A stretch of 64,000 bases of DNA from Flavilitoribacter nigricans DSM 23189 = NBRC 102662 (GTDB lineage: Bacteria > Bacteroidota > Bacteroidia > Chitinophagales > Saprospiraceae), in NCBI RefSeq assembly GCF_002646595.1, contig NZ_PDUD01000028.1, positions 124,001 to 188,000 on the forward strand, given 5' to 3'. How positions within the stretch are numbered: the stretch's first letter is position 1; each line of letters starts with the position of its first letter. The notes beneath the pieces are model-generated. The model saw only the letters and a list, made by a program, of their open reading frames with translations, did no database searches and had not been told where the DNA came from. Position numbers and translations under genes: made by a program. Shown here one piece after another: positions 1 through 8,292 of this stretch.

Positions 1-608
1 ATAAGGCCCTCAACTACTGGGACCTGCCGCCGGCGGAATCCCACGGAAACGACCGGCAACTGTTGTACACGCACTTTTCTCCTGCATTGTCGGAAATTGT
101 GCAGCGGGCAAATATGAAAAGCGTCAACCTCTACTGCGAAGCCCTGATCCGGGCGATCGGTCAGGAACGGGGCGATGAAGGTAGCCCCGACGGGGGCATC
201 GAAGCGGCGGAAGCGTTCTGGAAGGATCGCGGCCTGCCCGCGGACGGATGTTTCTTTCAGGACGGCAGCGGACTGGCCCGCACCAATGCCGCTACCAGTC
301 TATTCTTTGCGCGCCTGCTCACCAAGATCGCCCGGGATGAACGCATCTATAAACCGATGTACAACTCGCTGCCGATCGCCGGTCAGAGCGGTGGCATGCG
401 CTACGCGCTGAGGGGTACGGGGGCCGCCGGAAAAGTACGGGCCAAAACCGGAACTTTAAATCGGGTTCGCTCGTTAGCAGGCTATATTACGGCCAGATCC
501 GGCCGCCAGCTCGCTTTTTGTATCATTACCAACAATTTTACGGGAAGCGGCGGAGTTATGCGTAAGAAAATGGAAAATCTGATCCTGAAGATCTGGGAAA
601 GCAATTAG
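1..608 (+). CDS. dacB: D-alanyl-D-alanine carboxypeptidase/endopeptidase (PBP4 type), 3' part only
   Basis: The frame is open from the first bases of the window, so only the last ~200 residues are present. They hold two of the three active-site motifs of penicillin-binding protein 4 (peptidase S13): SVN (SxN motif, in KSVNLYCEAL) and KTG (in AKTGTLNRVRSL). The SxxK motif with the nucleophile must lie upstream of the window. Family members cut D-Ala-D-Ala ends or peptide cross-links of peptidoglycan in the periplasm. An internal TTG at 63 would give a shorter product, but the frame upstream of it also reads like protein, so that is not a credible start. The gene ends in TAG and is followed by a 250-base spacer. 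Confidence 0.9.
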   Translation, partial: KALNYWDLPPAESHGNDRQLLYTHFSPALSEIVQRANMKSVNLYCEALIRAIGQERGDEGSPDGGIEAAEAFWKDRGLPADGCFFQDGSGLARTNAATSLFFARLLTKIARDERIYKPMYNSLPIAGQSGGMRYALRGTGAAGKVRAKTGTLNRVRSLAGYITARSGRQLAFCIITNNFTGSGGVMRKKMENLILKIWESN

Positions 609-794
609 ATGGTATTACCTTCCTCCGATAAAATGACCGGGCGTCGGTTATCGGATATCCGGAGTTTTAGAGGCTGCCTACCCTGATACTTTGCTTGCCT
701 GATCTCTTTCATCGTGGTCCACATTGAGGGGACCGGAGCGGAAGCACAGGACGATAGGTGATCAAAATTTATTATTTCTTTAACCAAAAATTAA

Positions 795-816
795 GGGCAA
801 GTTAAGCTCCTTGCCC
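795..816 (+). terminator. Weak hairpin in spacer after dacB
   Basis: A 7-bp stem (GGGCAAG at 795-801 pairing CTTGCCC at 810-816, 8-base loop) followed by GTTTA. It may help end dacB transcription, but there is no real T run and it overlaps the -33 element proposed for the next gene. Confidence 0.3.
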
Positions 817-841
817 GTTTAGGGCCTAAACTGTAACTTTA
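811..841 (+). promoter_or_regulatory. Candidate Bacteroidota promoter for the lipoprotein methyltransferase
   Basis: TTG at 811-813, a 20-base spacer, then TAACTTTA at 834-841, one base off the TAnnTTTG consensus. Transcription would begin near 848, downstream of the first ATG (841), which argues that the real start codon is the ATG at 862. Confidence 0.45.
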
Positions 842-861
842 TGGCCACACATTTGCCCTAT

Positions 862-1587
862 ATGAGACTTTTTACTACCCTTACCAACTGCATTGTTCTT
901 TCCTCCATGCTGCTGCTTTCGGCCTGTCTGGATGGTACGAGTAATGGCTCACCGGCATCCGACAGGAACGGTAATCTCAGTAACGATCCCGATACCCAGT
1001 CGTTACGCACCACGGAAGGTCTGCGCGAAGACTACATCAATGAGAATCGCGTGATCTGGCAAAAACCCGATCTGGTGCTCGATCTGATGGGAAATCTCGA
1101 CAACAAAACCGTAGCGGACATCGGTGCCGGTTCCGGTTTCTTTTCGACCCGCCTGGCGCGTAAGGCCAAAAAAGTGATCGCCATAGATATCGATCCGCAA
1201 ACGATCGAAAACCTCGACAGCATCCGCCAGATGGAGTTGCCGGAAAACATCCAGGATCGCCTGGAGCCGCGCCTCACCGAACCGGATGTAGCCAACCTCA
1301 AAGCGGGAGAGGCAAATGTGGTGCTCATTGTCAACACCATCATCTACATCCCCAACCGGATCGCCTATCTGAAAAAACTGAGCGAGGGGATCGCTCCGGG
1401 TGGTCAGGTGATCATTATTGACTTCAAGAAAAAACGCACCCCGGTTGGTCCGCCCAACCAGATCCGCATTCCCGGTTTCCAGATCGAAGAGGAACTTTAC
1501 CAGTCGGGCTATACCAACATAAAAGTTAACGATACTTCTCTGGACTTCCAGTACGTTGTGATCGCCGAAAAAGGAGCGGCTCAGTAA
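862..1587 (+). CDS. Lipoprotein with class I SAM-dependent methyltransferase domain
   Basis: Residues 1-22 form a lipoprotein signal peptide ending in LLSAC (lipidated Cys about residue 22). After a short polar linker comes a Rossmann-type methyltransferase domain with the SAM-binding motif VADIGAGSGFFSTRLA, an acidic end of strand 2 (VIAIDID) and a later IIIDF strand. The substrate is unknown. I chose the ATG at 862 rather than 841 because the signal peptide then starts directly and the candidate promoter runs into 841. A SAM enzyme exported as a lipoprotein is odd because SAM is cytoplasmic; similar lipoprotein methyltransferases do occur in Bacteroidota, but their role is not settled. Confidence 0.8.
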   Translation: MRLFTTLTNCIVLSSMLLLSACLDGTSNGSPASDRNGNLSNDPDTQSLRTTEGLREDYINENRVIWQKPDLVLDLMGNLDNKTVADIGAGSGFFSTRLARKAKKVIAIDIDPQTIENLDSIRQMELPENIQDRLEPRLTEPDVANLKAGEANVVLIVNTIIYIPNRIAYLKKLSEGIAPGGQVIIIDFKKKRTPVGPPNQIRIPGFQIEEELYQSGYTNIKVNDTSLDFQYVVIAEKGAAQ

Positions 1588-1606
1588 TTCCCATAGCCCT
1601 AAAATA

Positions 1607-1651
1607 ATTGCGGGATGCAATCCGTATTATCATCGGTTTGCATCCCGCAAT
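1607..1651. terminator. Shared hairpin between convergent genes
   Basis: A perfect 14-bp stem (1607-1620 with 1638-1651, arms ATTGCGGGATGCAA / TTGCATCCCGCAAT) and 16-base loop lies between the ends of the methyltransferase (+) and the protease (-). On the minus strand it is followed by TATTTTA, on the plus strand by no T run. It probably works as a bidirectional terminator. Confidence 0.6.
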
Positions 1652-1694
1652 CCGGCAACCATTTCGGTTCACCGGGTGGTTCTTTTCGAAAGGA

Positions 1695-3329
1695 CTATTG
1701 CATGCTCAGGATCTCCTTATAACGAGCCGGCGTGTTGATAATGGTGATCGCTTCCTGGATCTCTTCATCGTTTCGCAATCCCATCTGCACTTTCCCGCGC
1801 TGGTAGAAATAACGACTGGCGATCTCCTTTTCGATCAGGTCGATGATCTCATCCTTATGCGCCTGTAGCTCATCCTGCTTGGCATTTTCGATCTTTTGCT
1901 GGATCGCCTGGATATTGGTTTCCAGATTGATGCCTTCCGTGGTACTTTTCACCAGCAGTTTCTGCAGCATGATCTCGGTTTCGGATTCGTACTCAAAGTT
2001 CCGCTCTTTAAGGAAAGACAGGAATCCGGAAAAATCCTGGAAGTGGAATTCTTCCACCGGCGCTACTTCGGGGTTTTCCGCACAGAACTGAGACACATAG
2101 TCGAAGATCAGGTGATCTTCCATCAGGCTTTTCAGGATGCCTTCCTCCGTCGGTTTTTTGATGTAAACATCCGGAGAAATGCCGCCGCCGTCCAGTACTT
2201 TCCGTCCGTTGCGGGTCTTGAATACCGCGCGTTTATCATCCGGAATGTGTACCGGTTCTCCATCTTCGTATTCTACGCTCTGGATGCAGCGCTGGCTCGG
2301 GATGTAATATTTGGCCGTGGTCATCTTCACTTTGGCATTGTATCCGAGGTCGCGGGTATTCTGCACCAGGCCCTTACCGTAGGAGCGTTGCCCCAGCAGT
2401 ACGCCGCGGTCGTAATCTTGCATTACCCCACTCACGATCTCCGATGCGGAAGCGGAATTTTTATTGATCAGTACCACCAGCGGAATATCCAGATCAACCG
2501 CCTCGTTGAGGGTCTTGAAGCTGCGGTCCCAGTCTTTTACTTTCCCCTTAGTGGAAGCCACCAGTTCGTTGCGCGGAATGAAAACGTTGGATACGTTGAC
2601 CGCTTCGGAAAGCAGACCACCACCGTTGCCGCGCAGGTCGAAGATCACCCCTTTCAAAGCGGGGTTTTCACTCTTCAGTTCTTTCAGTGCATTCCCCACG
2701 TTCTGCCCCGCCTGACGGGTAAAGGTGGTCAGCGCGATATAACCGATATCGTTACTTACCATACCGGAGTAGGGTACGTTCGGTACGCTCACTTCGCCGC
2801 GTACCAGGCGGACTTTTACTTTATTTTTTTCTCCCGGCCGGTCGATGGTCAGTTCTACCGACGATCCCGGATAGCCGCGCAGGATCTCATTTACCTGATC
2901 CGTTGTGCGACCGAAAGCGCTTTTGCCGTCGATCTCCACGATCTTATCCCCAACTTTCAGGCCCGCTTTGTCCGCCGGCTGATCCTGGTAGAGTTCGGTG
3001 ATCGTTACGTATTCGCCCATTTTTTCACTCACCGCACCGATACCGTGGTACCGGCCTTCCGTGAGAAAGCGGTATCCTTCAATATCCGACTCCGATATAT
3101 AATTGGTGAAAGGATCCAGCGATTCCATCATGGCATCGATCCCCGTGCGCATGAGTTTACCGGGATCCAGGTCATCCACGTAATAAGTATTGACCTCCTT
3201 GTAGAGTGCCGTAAATATTTCGATGTTTTTCAGAATATCAAACTGGCGGTTGGTAGGCGTATATACGGTATTCGCTAATCCGCCCAATAACAATACTACC
3301 AAGCCTCCTATTTTCCAAAAACGCTTCAT
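1695..3329 (-). CDS. S41 family C-terminal processing peptidase
   Basis: A 544-residue serine protease of the CtpA/Prc family, which trims or degrades envelope proteins by recognising C termini. An N-terminal hydrophobic segment (GGLVVLLLGGLANT, residues ~8-21) exports or anchors it. A PDZ domain (~residues 85-175, with GAVSEKMGEYVTITEL) is followed by the S41 catalytic domain. The Ser in SASASE lies at ~292-297 and the general-base Lys in SYGKG about 25 residues later, the expected Ser/Lys dyad. The C-terminal ~130 residues are helical and charged, as in other Bacteroidota members. The gene stands alone, convergent with the methyltransferase gene. Numbering is counted from coordinates and approximate. 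Confidence 0.93.
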   Translation of the reverse strand: MKRFWKIGGLVVLLLGGLANTVYTPTNRQFDILKNIEIFTALYKEVNTYYVDDLDPGKLMRTGIDAMMESLDPFTNYISESDIEGYRFLTEGRYHGIGAVSEKMGEYVTITELYQDQPADKAGLKVGDKIVEIDGKSAFGRTTDQVNEILRGYPGSSVELTIDRPGEKNKVKVRLVRGEVSVPNVPYSGMVSNDIGYIALTTFTRQAGQNVGNALKELKSENPALKGVIFDLRGNGGGLLSEAVNVSNVFIPRNELVASTKGKVKDWDRSFKTLNEAVDLDIPLVVLINKNSASASEIVSGVMQDYDRGVLLGQRSYGKGLVQNTRDLGYNAKVKMTTAKYYIPSQRCIQSVEYEDGEPVHIPDDKRAVFKTRNGRKVLDGGGISPDVYIKKPTEEGILKSLMEDHLIFDYVSQFCAENPEVAPVEEFHFQDFSGFLSFLKERNFEYESETEIMLQKLLVKSTTEGINLETNIQAIQQKIENAKQDELQAHKDEIIDLIEKEIASRYFYQRGKVQMGLRNDEEIQEAITIINTPARYKEILSMQ

Positions 3330-3509
3330 GCTGCTTCCGATTTGATTAAATTTTAATAATGATTCAACTTAGGGGGAATTCAAGGCAGGCAACCTCTATA
3401 AAGGACCTAAGCATTGGTTGGTACATGCAAGTTACGATCTTTGCTTCAAAAAAGCTCAGAATTGTATACGGGTAAAAAGGATTTTTGTTCTGATAAATCC
3501 CCGCCCCGA

Positions 3510-4274
3510 CTAAGAAGCACTCAAAAAACGACTTACTTCCTCCAGCAAAACCTTGGGGGCTTCAGCGTGCACCCAATGCCCGGCCCCGGGTACGGTGGCC
3601 AGTTCTGCCTGAGGGAATAAGGTTTGGATCAATGGCCAGTCGGCATCCTGAATGTAATCCGACCGCTCCCCACGAATGAAAAGGCTGGGCCCCGTGAAAG
3701 GCTCTCCCTTGACCGCGGAAAGGATGTGAGGGTAATCCCGGTGTAAAACCGGTAAGTTCATCTTCCAATCGTAGCCTCCGTCCTTATTTCTGCTTAGGTT
3801 CTTTAATAAGAATAAACGTATGGACGGGTCAGTAATTGTCCGGGCCAGCTTTTCTTCTGCTTCCGTGCGACTTTCCAGTTGTGTCGGTTCCAGATCCAGC
3901 ATTGCCTGGAAGATCGTTTCGTGCCCTCCCCGGTAGGCTTTAGGTGCGATATCGACCACCGTCAGCCGGTTGAGCATATCCGGATAGTCGAATGCAAACT
4001 GCATCGCCGTCTTTCCGCCCATGGAATGCCCGATGATACTGGCCTCGTAGATCCACTGGGATTCCATAAACTCACGCAGATCCTCGGCGGCAGCCCGGTA
4101 GTTCATTTCCTCCGCATGCGGTGAGCGACCGTGGTTGCGCAGATCCACTATATAGACCAGGAAATGCTCGGAAAGTTGCTTGGCAAATGTCTGCCAGTTG
4201 TCCAAATTACCGAATAAACCGTGCAGGATGATGACCGGATCTCCCTGACCGAAGGATTTGAAATTGAGGTCCAT
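3510..4274 (-). CDS. Alpha/beta hydrolase (YbfF-like esterase)
   Basis: A 254-residue single-domain alpha/beta hydrolase without a signal peptide. The oxyanion-hole motif is LHGLFGN (H18-G19), the nucleophile elbow is GHSMGG (Ser84), and the terminal GAGHWVHAEAP supplies the catalytic His; RGERSDY probably carries the Asp. The pattern fits the YbfF/ABHD11 group of cytoplasmic acyl esterases, but the substrate cannot be told from sequence. It is transcribed on the minus strand, downstream of the serine hydrolase gene (start 5674) across a ~100-base spacer that contains inverted-repeat DNA. Confidence 0.88.
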   Translation of the reverse strand: MDLNFKSFGQGDPVIILHGLFGNLDNWQTFAKQLSEHFLVYIVDLRNHGRSPHAEEMNYRAAAEDLREFMESQWIYEASIIGHSMGGKTAMQFAFDYPDMLNRLTVVDIAPKAYRGGHETIFQAMLDLEPTQLESRTEAEEKLARTITDPSIRLFLLKNLSRNKDGGYDWKMNLPVLHRDYPHILSAVKGEPFTGPSLFIRGERSDYIQDADWPLIQTLFPQAELATVPGAGHWVHAEAPKVLLEEVSRFLSAS

Positions 4275-4378
4275 GAAGTTGGAAAGTTTGTATGTTGATA
4301 AGTTTCGAGCTTGGGATCGTGGAAGTTGAGATGATGGAGATTACCCGGCATCCCAACTTCCTTCTATCCGACAGCGGA
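4275..4378. repeat. Spacer rich in imperfect inverted repeats of an AAGTTGGGA motif
   Basis: Copies and complements of AAGTTGG(G/A)A are crowded here: GAAGTTGGAAAG near 4276, GGAAGTTGAG near 4320 and TCCCAACTTCC near 4352. Similar AAG(C/T)TGGGA hairpins occur in the spacers at about 9806 and 34635. No gene-like reading frame is needed to explain it. Confidence 0.45.
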
Positions 4379-5674
4379 TCAATTGTCCACTGCCTGGCCA
4401 ACTAACAATCGAAACTTCCATCCGGTTTGATCGCTCACCGGACCGCGGGTCTGTTTCATAATGATCCCGATAATATCCTCCTGGGGGTCAGCGAAGTACT
4501 GGGTATTGAAATAACCGCCCCAGTCAAAGGTACCGACACTGCCACTACCTCCCCGGTCCTGTCCTTCCTGGGTAAGTACGCCGAAGGCCAGACCGTAATA
4601 CCGGCTACCGCCACCGAAGAGGTCTCCGGTCTGGTTGCCCATGATGGATTGTACGGTCGTGCGGCTGAGGATGCGCACCCCGTTCAGTTCCCCGTCGTTG
4701 AGGTACATCTGCAGGAAAGTAGCGTAATCTTTTGCCGTACTGGAAAGGCCGGCGCCCCCGGAGAAGAATCGTTTGGCTCCCTTGATCGGATAATCCGGAT
4801 CGTAGAAGGTGACCGGATAAGGTTCCCACTGGTCGCCGTCCTTTTGCTGTACGGCCACCAGTCGGTCGGATTTGCCGGAAGGCAGGTAGAACCAGGTATC
4901 ATTCATTCCCAGCGGTTCGAACAGGCGGGTGCGCAGGAATTCATCAAAGGGCATACCGGACATGATCTCGATAAAATAGCCCAGCACGTCCAGCCCTTCG
5001 CTGTATACGTAAGCTTCGCCCGGGTGGTGGTGCAGGGGCAGTTTAGCCAGTTTTTTCACACTCTCTTCAATGCTGATCGCTTCGGTGGTGAACAGGTCCG
5101 TAATGCCCGCTTTATCGTACAACATGCGGAAGCGCTCATCGCCGTCGATCACGCCGTAGCCCAGTCCGGAAGTATGGGTCAGCAGGTGGCGGATCGTGAT
5201 CGGCCGCCGGGCCGGTTCGCTGTTGAAGGTAGTATCCTGATAGCGGAAGCCGGTCAGTACCTGGGCATCCTTAAATTCGGGGATATACTTGGAGATCGGA
5301 TCGTCCAGCTGAAATTTCCCTTCTTCCCAAAGCATCATCACCGCGGTGGAGGTAATGGCTTTAGACTGGGAAGCAATGCGAAAAATAGCGTCCTTCTTCA
5401 TCTCTTTACCGGACTGGTTATCGGCCATACCGTAAGCCTCGTGAAAAACGATCTTGCCCTTTCGGGCCACCAGGGCTACAATGCCCGGTACCTGCCCTTC
5501 GGCAACTGCGTCCCGGCACATGGCGTCAATGCGGTCCAGGCGTTCGTCCGACATCCCTACGCTTACGGGCGTGGCCTCGGTCAGAGGAGGAGATTTCTGC
5601 GCGGATTTGGTCTGAGCCGACAGCCCGCCAAATGCGATCAACAGGAAGCAGAGCAGTAGAAGGTGGTTTTTCAT
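4379..5674 (-). CDS. Secreted serine hydrolase, beta-lactamase/PBP-like (class C fold)
   Basis: A 431-residue protein with a signal peptide (hydrophobic residues ~4-20, ending GGLSAQ). It has the beta-lactamase-related fold: SxxK as SQSK in RIASQSKAIT, and the HLLTHTSGLGYG signature after it. The second motif, usually YxN, reads YSE here (VYSEGLDVLGYF). No penicillin-binding role is implied; this family includes esterases, D-aminopeptidases and transesterases. It likely acts in the periplasm. The VOC gene starts at 6066 and ends 17 bases before this start, so the two are probably cotranscribed. Confidence 0.88.
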   Translation of the reverse strand: MKNHLLLLCFLLIAFGGLSAQTKSAQKSPPLTEATPVSVGMSDERLDRIDAMCRDAVAEGQVPGIVALVARKGKIVFHEAYGMADNQSGKEMKKDAIFRIASQSKAITSTAVMMLWEEGKFQLDDPISKYIPEFKDAQVLTGFRYQDTTFNSEPARRPITIRHLLTHTSGLGYGVIDGDERFRMLYDKAGITDLFTTEAISIEESVKKLAKLPLHHHPGEAYVYSEGLDVLGYFIEIMSGMPFDEFLRTRLFEPLGMNDTWFYLPSGKSDRLVAVQQKDGDQWEPYPVTFYDPDYPIKGAKRFFSGGAGLSSTAKDYATFLQMYLNDGELNGVRILSRTTVQSIMGNQTGDLFGGGSRYYGLAFGVLTQEGQDRGGSGSVGTFDWGGYFNTQYFADPQEDIIGIIMKQTRGPVSDQTGWKFRLLVGQAVDN

Positions 5675-5691
5675 AACGTCTTGTTTTGTTT

Positions 5692-6066
5692 TTACAATGC
5701 TTTAAATTCGGGATTGTAGATCAACCCGATGAGATTCCCCCAGGGATCCCGGACCGTGGCTACCACGATCGGACCGCCCACATTTTCCGGTTTTTCAAAA
5801 CTGGTTGCTCCCAGGGCCAGCAATCGCCGGTATTCGGTTTCTACGTCGTTGACGCCCCAGTAAGTAGAGACATTTTCTCCTTTGGCTCCGGCAGGTACCG
5901 ATTCGGGTTGCAGGCCCAATTCGTAACCGCCGATACTGTAGCCGATGTAAAAAGGCTGATCAAAATAAGGGACCGTCTGAAAAGCCTGATTGTACCAGCT
6001 TTTGGCTGCTTCCATATCCGGCACCTTATAGATGACCGTGCGCAGACCCAGCATTGGTGTTTCCAT
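5692..6066 (-). CDS. VOC (glyoxalase/bleomycin-resistance fold) protein
   Basis: A 124-residue protein with one vicinal-oxygen-chelate module pair: N-terminal LRTVIYKVPDMEAAKSWY, typical of the first beta-alpha-beta unit, and C-terminal VATVRDPWGNLIGLIYNPEF with the usual DPxGN turn. Such proteins bind a metal and act on small electrophiles or confer resistance; the exact activity is not predictable. There is no signal peptide, so it is cytoplasmic. It lies 64 bases after the phosphofructokinase gene and 17 bases before the secreted serine hydrolase, all on the minus strand. Confidence 0.85.
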   Translation of the reverse strand: METPMLGLRTVIYKVPDMEAAKSWYNQAFQTVPYFDQPFYIGYSIGGYELGLQPESVPAGAKGENVSTYWGVNDVETEYRRLLALGATSFEKPENVGGPIVVATVRDPWGNLIGLIYNPEFKAL

Positions 6067-6130
6067 TTTTTATCGTTTTTGGTTTTATACGTTTGATGGC
6101 GGATCAGGTGGCCTATCCGCTCCGGGGAGC

Positions 6131-7225
6131 TTAGTCACCGAAGGAGATCCCCAGTGAGCGGGCAACGTGCACCAGGTAGTGATCTTTGCCTACGAACTTA
6201 TTGCCCCCGACGGCCTCTTCCAGCGGTACACTGTCGATCTCATTGTTGCGCAGCGACACCATGCGCCCGTGTCCACCCTGGTCGATCAGTTCAAAGGCTT
6301 TTACGCCCATTGCGGTAGCCAGGATACGGTCAAAGGCCACCGGTGTGCCCCCGCGTTGTACGTGCCCCAGTACGGTGGTCCGGATCTGCTGTTTACAACC
6401 GGCTTCTTCCAGTTTAAATTTGAGGTAGTTGGCTACACCGCCCAATTTAAAGTGACGGTCTCCCACATCACCGGAAGTTTGTCCGATCGCTTCTCCACCA
6501 ACGGGTTTGGCGCCTTCCGCCACTACGATATTGACAAAGCCCCGGCCTTTGGTATAACGCTTCTGAATTCGCTTACGGATCTTTTTCAGGTCGAAAGGGA
6601 TCTCCGGTAACAGGCAGATCTCCGCCCCTCCGGCTACGGCCGTATGCAGGGCGATCCAGCCGGCATCCCGGCCCATCACCTCCATGATCATCACCCGGTG
6701 GTGGCTTTCCGCCGTAGTGACCAGTTTATCAAAACTATCGGTAGCGATCTGGACTGCGGTCGAGAAACCGAAGGTCAGGTCCGTCCCCAGCAAGTCGTTA
6801 TCGATCGTTTTCGGCACGCCTACTACGGGAAGTCCCAGCTTATTCAGCGCCATGGAGATCTTCTGGCTGCCGTCTCCGCCGATATTGACCAGCGCATCAA
6901 AACCCAGATCCTTGATCTTCTTCACGACATCACCGCAAATGTTCACATATTTCCAGGTGCCGTCATCTTGCAGTACCGGGTATTCCAGGGGATTGCCCCG
7001 GTTGGTGGTTTTCAGGATCGTTCCTCCCTTCACGTGGATACCCGCCGTCTTCTTGGGCGTAAGCTTGATCAGCTCCGGCGGATCGCTCATAATACCGTTC
7101 AGAGCTTCCTTACTGCCCCACACTTCCCATTGCTTCGATTTTTTAGCAGCCTTAACAACACCTCTGATCACGGCATTGAGTCCCGGGCAATCGCCGCCTC
7201 CGGTACTGATGAGTAATTTTTTCAT
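6131..7225 (-). CDS. pfkA: 6-phosphofructokinase
   Basis: A 364-residue PfkA-family kinase that phosphorylates fructose 6-phosphate to the 1,6-bisphosphate in glycolysis. It has the N-terminal glycine loop GGGDCPGLNAVIRG, the donor-site motif GGDGSQ, and the catalytic PKTIDNDL. The donor-determining positions are mixed: Gly in GGDGS is typical of ATP enzymes, whereas Lys in PKTIDND is typical of pyrophosphate enzymes. Known Gly/Lys enzymes such as the trypanosomatid ones use ATP, so ATP use is more likely, but it is not certain. Substrate-site motifs MGRDAGW and GHVQRGG are intact. It heads a minus-strand run with the VOC gene. Confidence 0.93.
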   Translation of the reverse strand: MKKLLISTGGGDCPGLNAVIRGVVKAAKKSKQWEVWGSKEALNGIMSDPPELIKLTPKKTAGIHVKGGTILKTTNRGNPLEYPVLQDDGTWKYVNICGDVVKKIKDLGFDALVNIGGDGSQKISMALNKLGLPVVGVPKTIDNDLLGTDLTFGFSTAVQIATDSFDKLVTTAESHHRVMIMEVMGRDAGWIALHTAVAGGAEICLLPEIPFDLKKIRKRIQKRYTKGRGFVNIVVAEGAKPVGGEAIGQTSGDVGDRHFKLGGVANYLKFKLEEAGCKQQIRTTVLGHVQRGGTPVAFDRILATAMGVKAFELIDQGGHGRMVSLRNNEIDSVPLEEAVGGNKFVGKDHYLVHVARSLGISFGD

Positions 7226-7664
7226 AAATTGGGAACAATTTAAGATCGTGAAAAATAAATTTTCGAGTGTTTGGTTTTATAAACCGTACGGGTTTGGGCA
7301 TGATCGTTCTATCCCGTAAAAAAGCACTATTTGGTGGGCATGTTCAATTGGAATGATCCGACAGGTTGCACCACTTGAGAACGGCGGAAAAACGTAGCAA
7401 ACGGTACGACCAGCGCTAAAGAATGCAGCCATATTTATTTTCACTATCGTTCATCCCACGGCCAAGAACTCCACAACCGCTGCCAATTTGCATTGCAACT
7501 CCGGCTCGACCAGTAAAATCGACCGAAAATAAAAGAAAAGACACGACTTATGCAAATTAGTCTGTTTATGATAAGTCCCTAGTTGCGCACGCACGATCAG
7601 CACCGACGATCTGGCCCTTGCAGGCAGCGGATTTATAACCAGCAGACACAAGACCAAAATAATT
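7226..7664. other. 439-base spacer between divergent genes
   Basis: It should hold the promoters of the phosphofructokinase (-) and siroheme synthase (+) genes. I see no convincing TAnnTTTG promoter, riboswitch or tRNA. A minus-strand frame (7451-7684) begins with a signal-like hydrophobic stretch but overlaps the start of the siroheme gene and has no other support. Confidence 0.4.
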
Positions 7665-8282
7665 ATGACGGATTTTAACGACAATAATACCGGGAATACC
7701 CTTTTTCCCGTGTTCCTTAAATTACATCAGCTTCACCTGCTCATTGTGGGTGGCGGAAATGTCGGCCTGGAAAAACTGGAGGCCGTACTCAAAAGCAGTC
7801 CGGTAGCCCGGGTAACGCTGGTTGCCGGGGAGATCCGTCGGCCGGAGATCCTCGAGATCGCCAAAAACCACCCGAACCTGGAAGTCATCATCCGCCCATT
7901 TCAGATGGACGATCTCGACGGTAAGGATGTGGTCATACTCGCTACGGACAGTCGTCCGCTGCACGCGACCATCAAAACGGAAACCCGGAAACGACACCTG
8001 CTGACCAATGTGGCCGACACCCCGGACCTGTGTGATTTCTACCTCTGCTCCGTAGTTAAAAAGGGAGATATGAAAATCGGGGTCTCCACCAACGGCAAAT
8101 CCCCTACCCTGGCCAAACGTATGCGGGAATACCTGACGGAAAGTCTGCCCGATTCGGATTCGATGCAGACCCTGCTGGACAATCTCAAGGAAGTACGCGA
8201 CAAACTGGGCGGAGATTTTGATTATAAGGTGCAGAAATTGAACGAGATCACGAGTTCCTGGTTAGAAGAAAGGAAGGATTAA
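7665..8282 (+). CDS. Precorrin-2 dehydrogenase / sirohydrochlorin ferrochelatase
   Basis: A 205-residue protein of the CysG N-terminal/Met8 family. It oxidises precorrin-2 to sirohydrochlorin with NAD and may insert iron to make siroheme, the cofactor of sulfite and nitrite reductases. The Rossmann motif is LLIVGGGNVGLEKLEAVL near residue 25. The family motif TNVADTPDLCDFYLCS carries the catalytic Asp, and ISTNGKSP-type sequence (VSTNGKSPTLAKRMRE) follows. The uroporphyrinogen methyltransferase half found in E. coli CysG is absent, as usual in this phylum. It is followed 10 bases later by a Nudix gene. No sulfate-assimilation genes lie nearby. Confidence 0.9.
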   Translation: MTDFNDNNTGNTLFPVFLKLHQLHLLIVGGGNVGLEKLEAVLKSSPVARVTLVAGEIRRPEILEIAKNHPNLEVIIRPFQMDDLDGKDVVILATDSRPLHATIKTETRKRHLLTNVADTPDLCDFYLCSVVKKGDMKIGVSTNGKSPTLAKRMREYLTESLPDSDSMQTLLDNLKEVRDKLGGDFDYKVQKLNEITSSWLEERKD

Positions 8283-8292
8283 TGAAAGGATC

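Noticed and set aside
605-787. Minus-strand 60-residue frame after dacB
   Set aside because: Lies in a spacer with a hairpin, overlaps the dacB stop, and has no similarity or signal peptide.
1896-3278. Long plus-strand frame of 460 codons opposite the S41 protease
   Set aside because: It mirrors the codon pattern of the real protease gene on the other strand, as seen with other antisense frames in this G/C-biased region.
4427-5659. Long plus-strand frame of 410 codons opposite the serine hydrolase
   Set aside because: Same cause: a shadow of the coding strand, without recognisable motifs.
7451-7684. Minus-strand 77-residue frame starting with a signal-like hydrophobic stretch
   Set aside because: It overlaps the start of the siroheme gene, which has strong homology; the rest is unlike any protein and there is no promoter or ribosome site.
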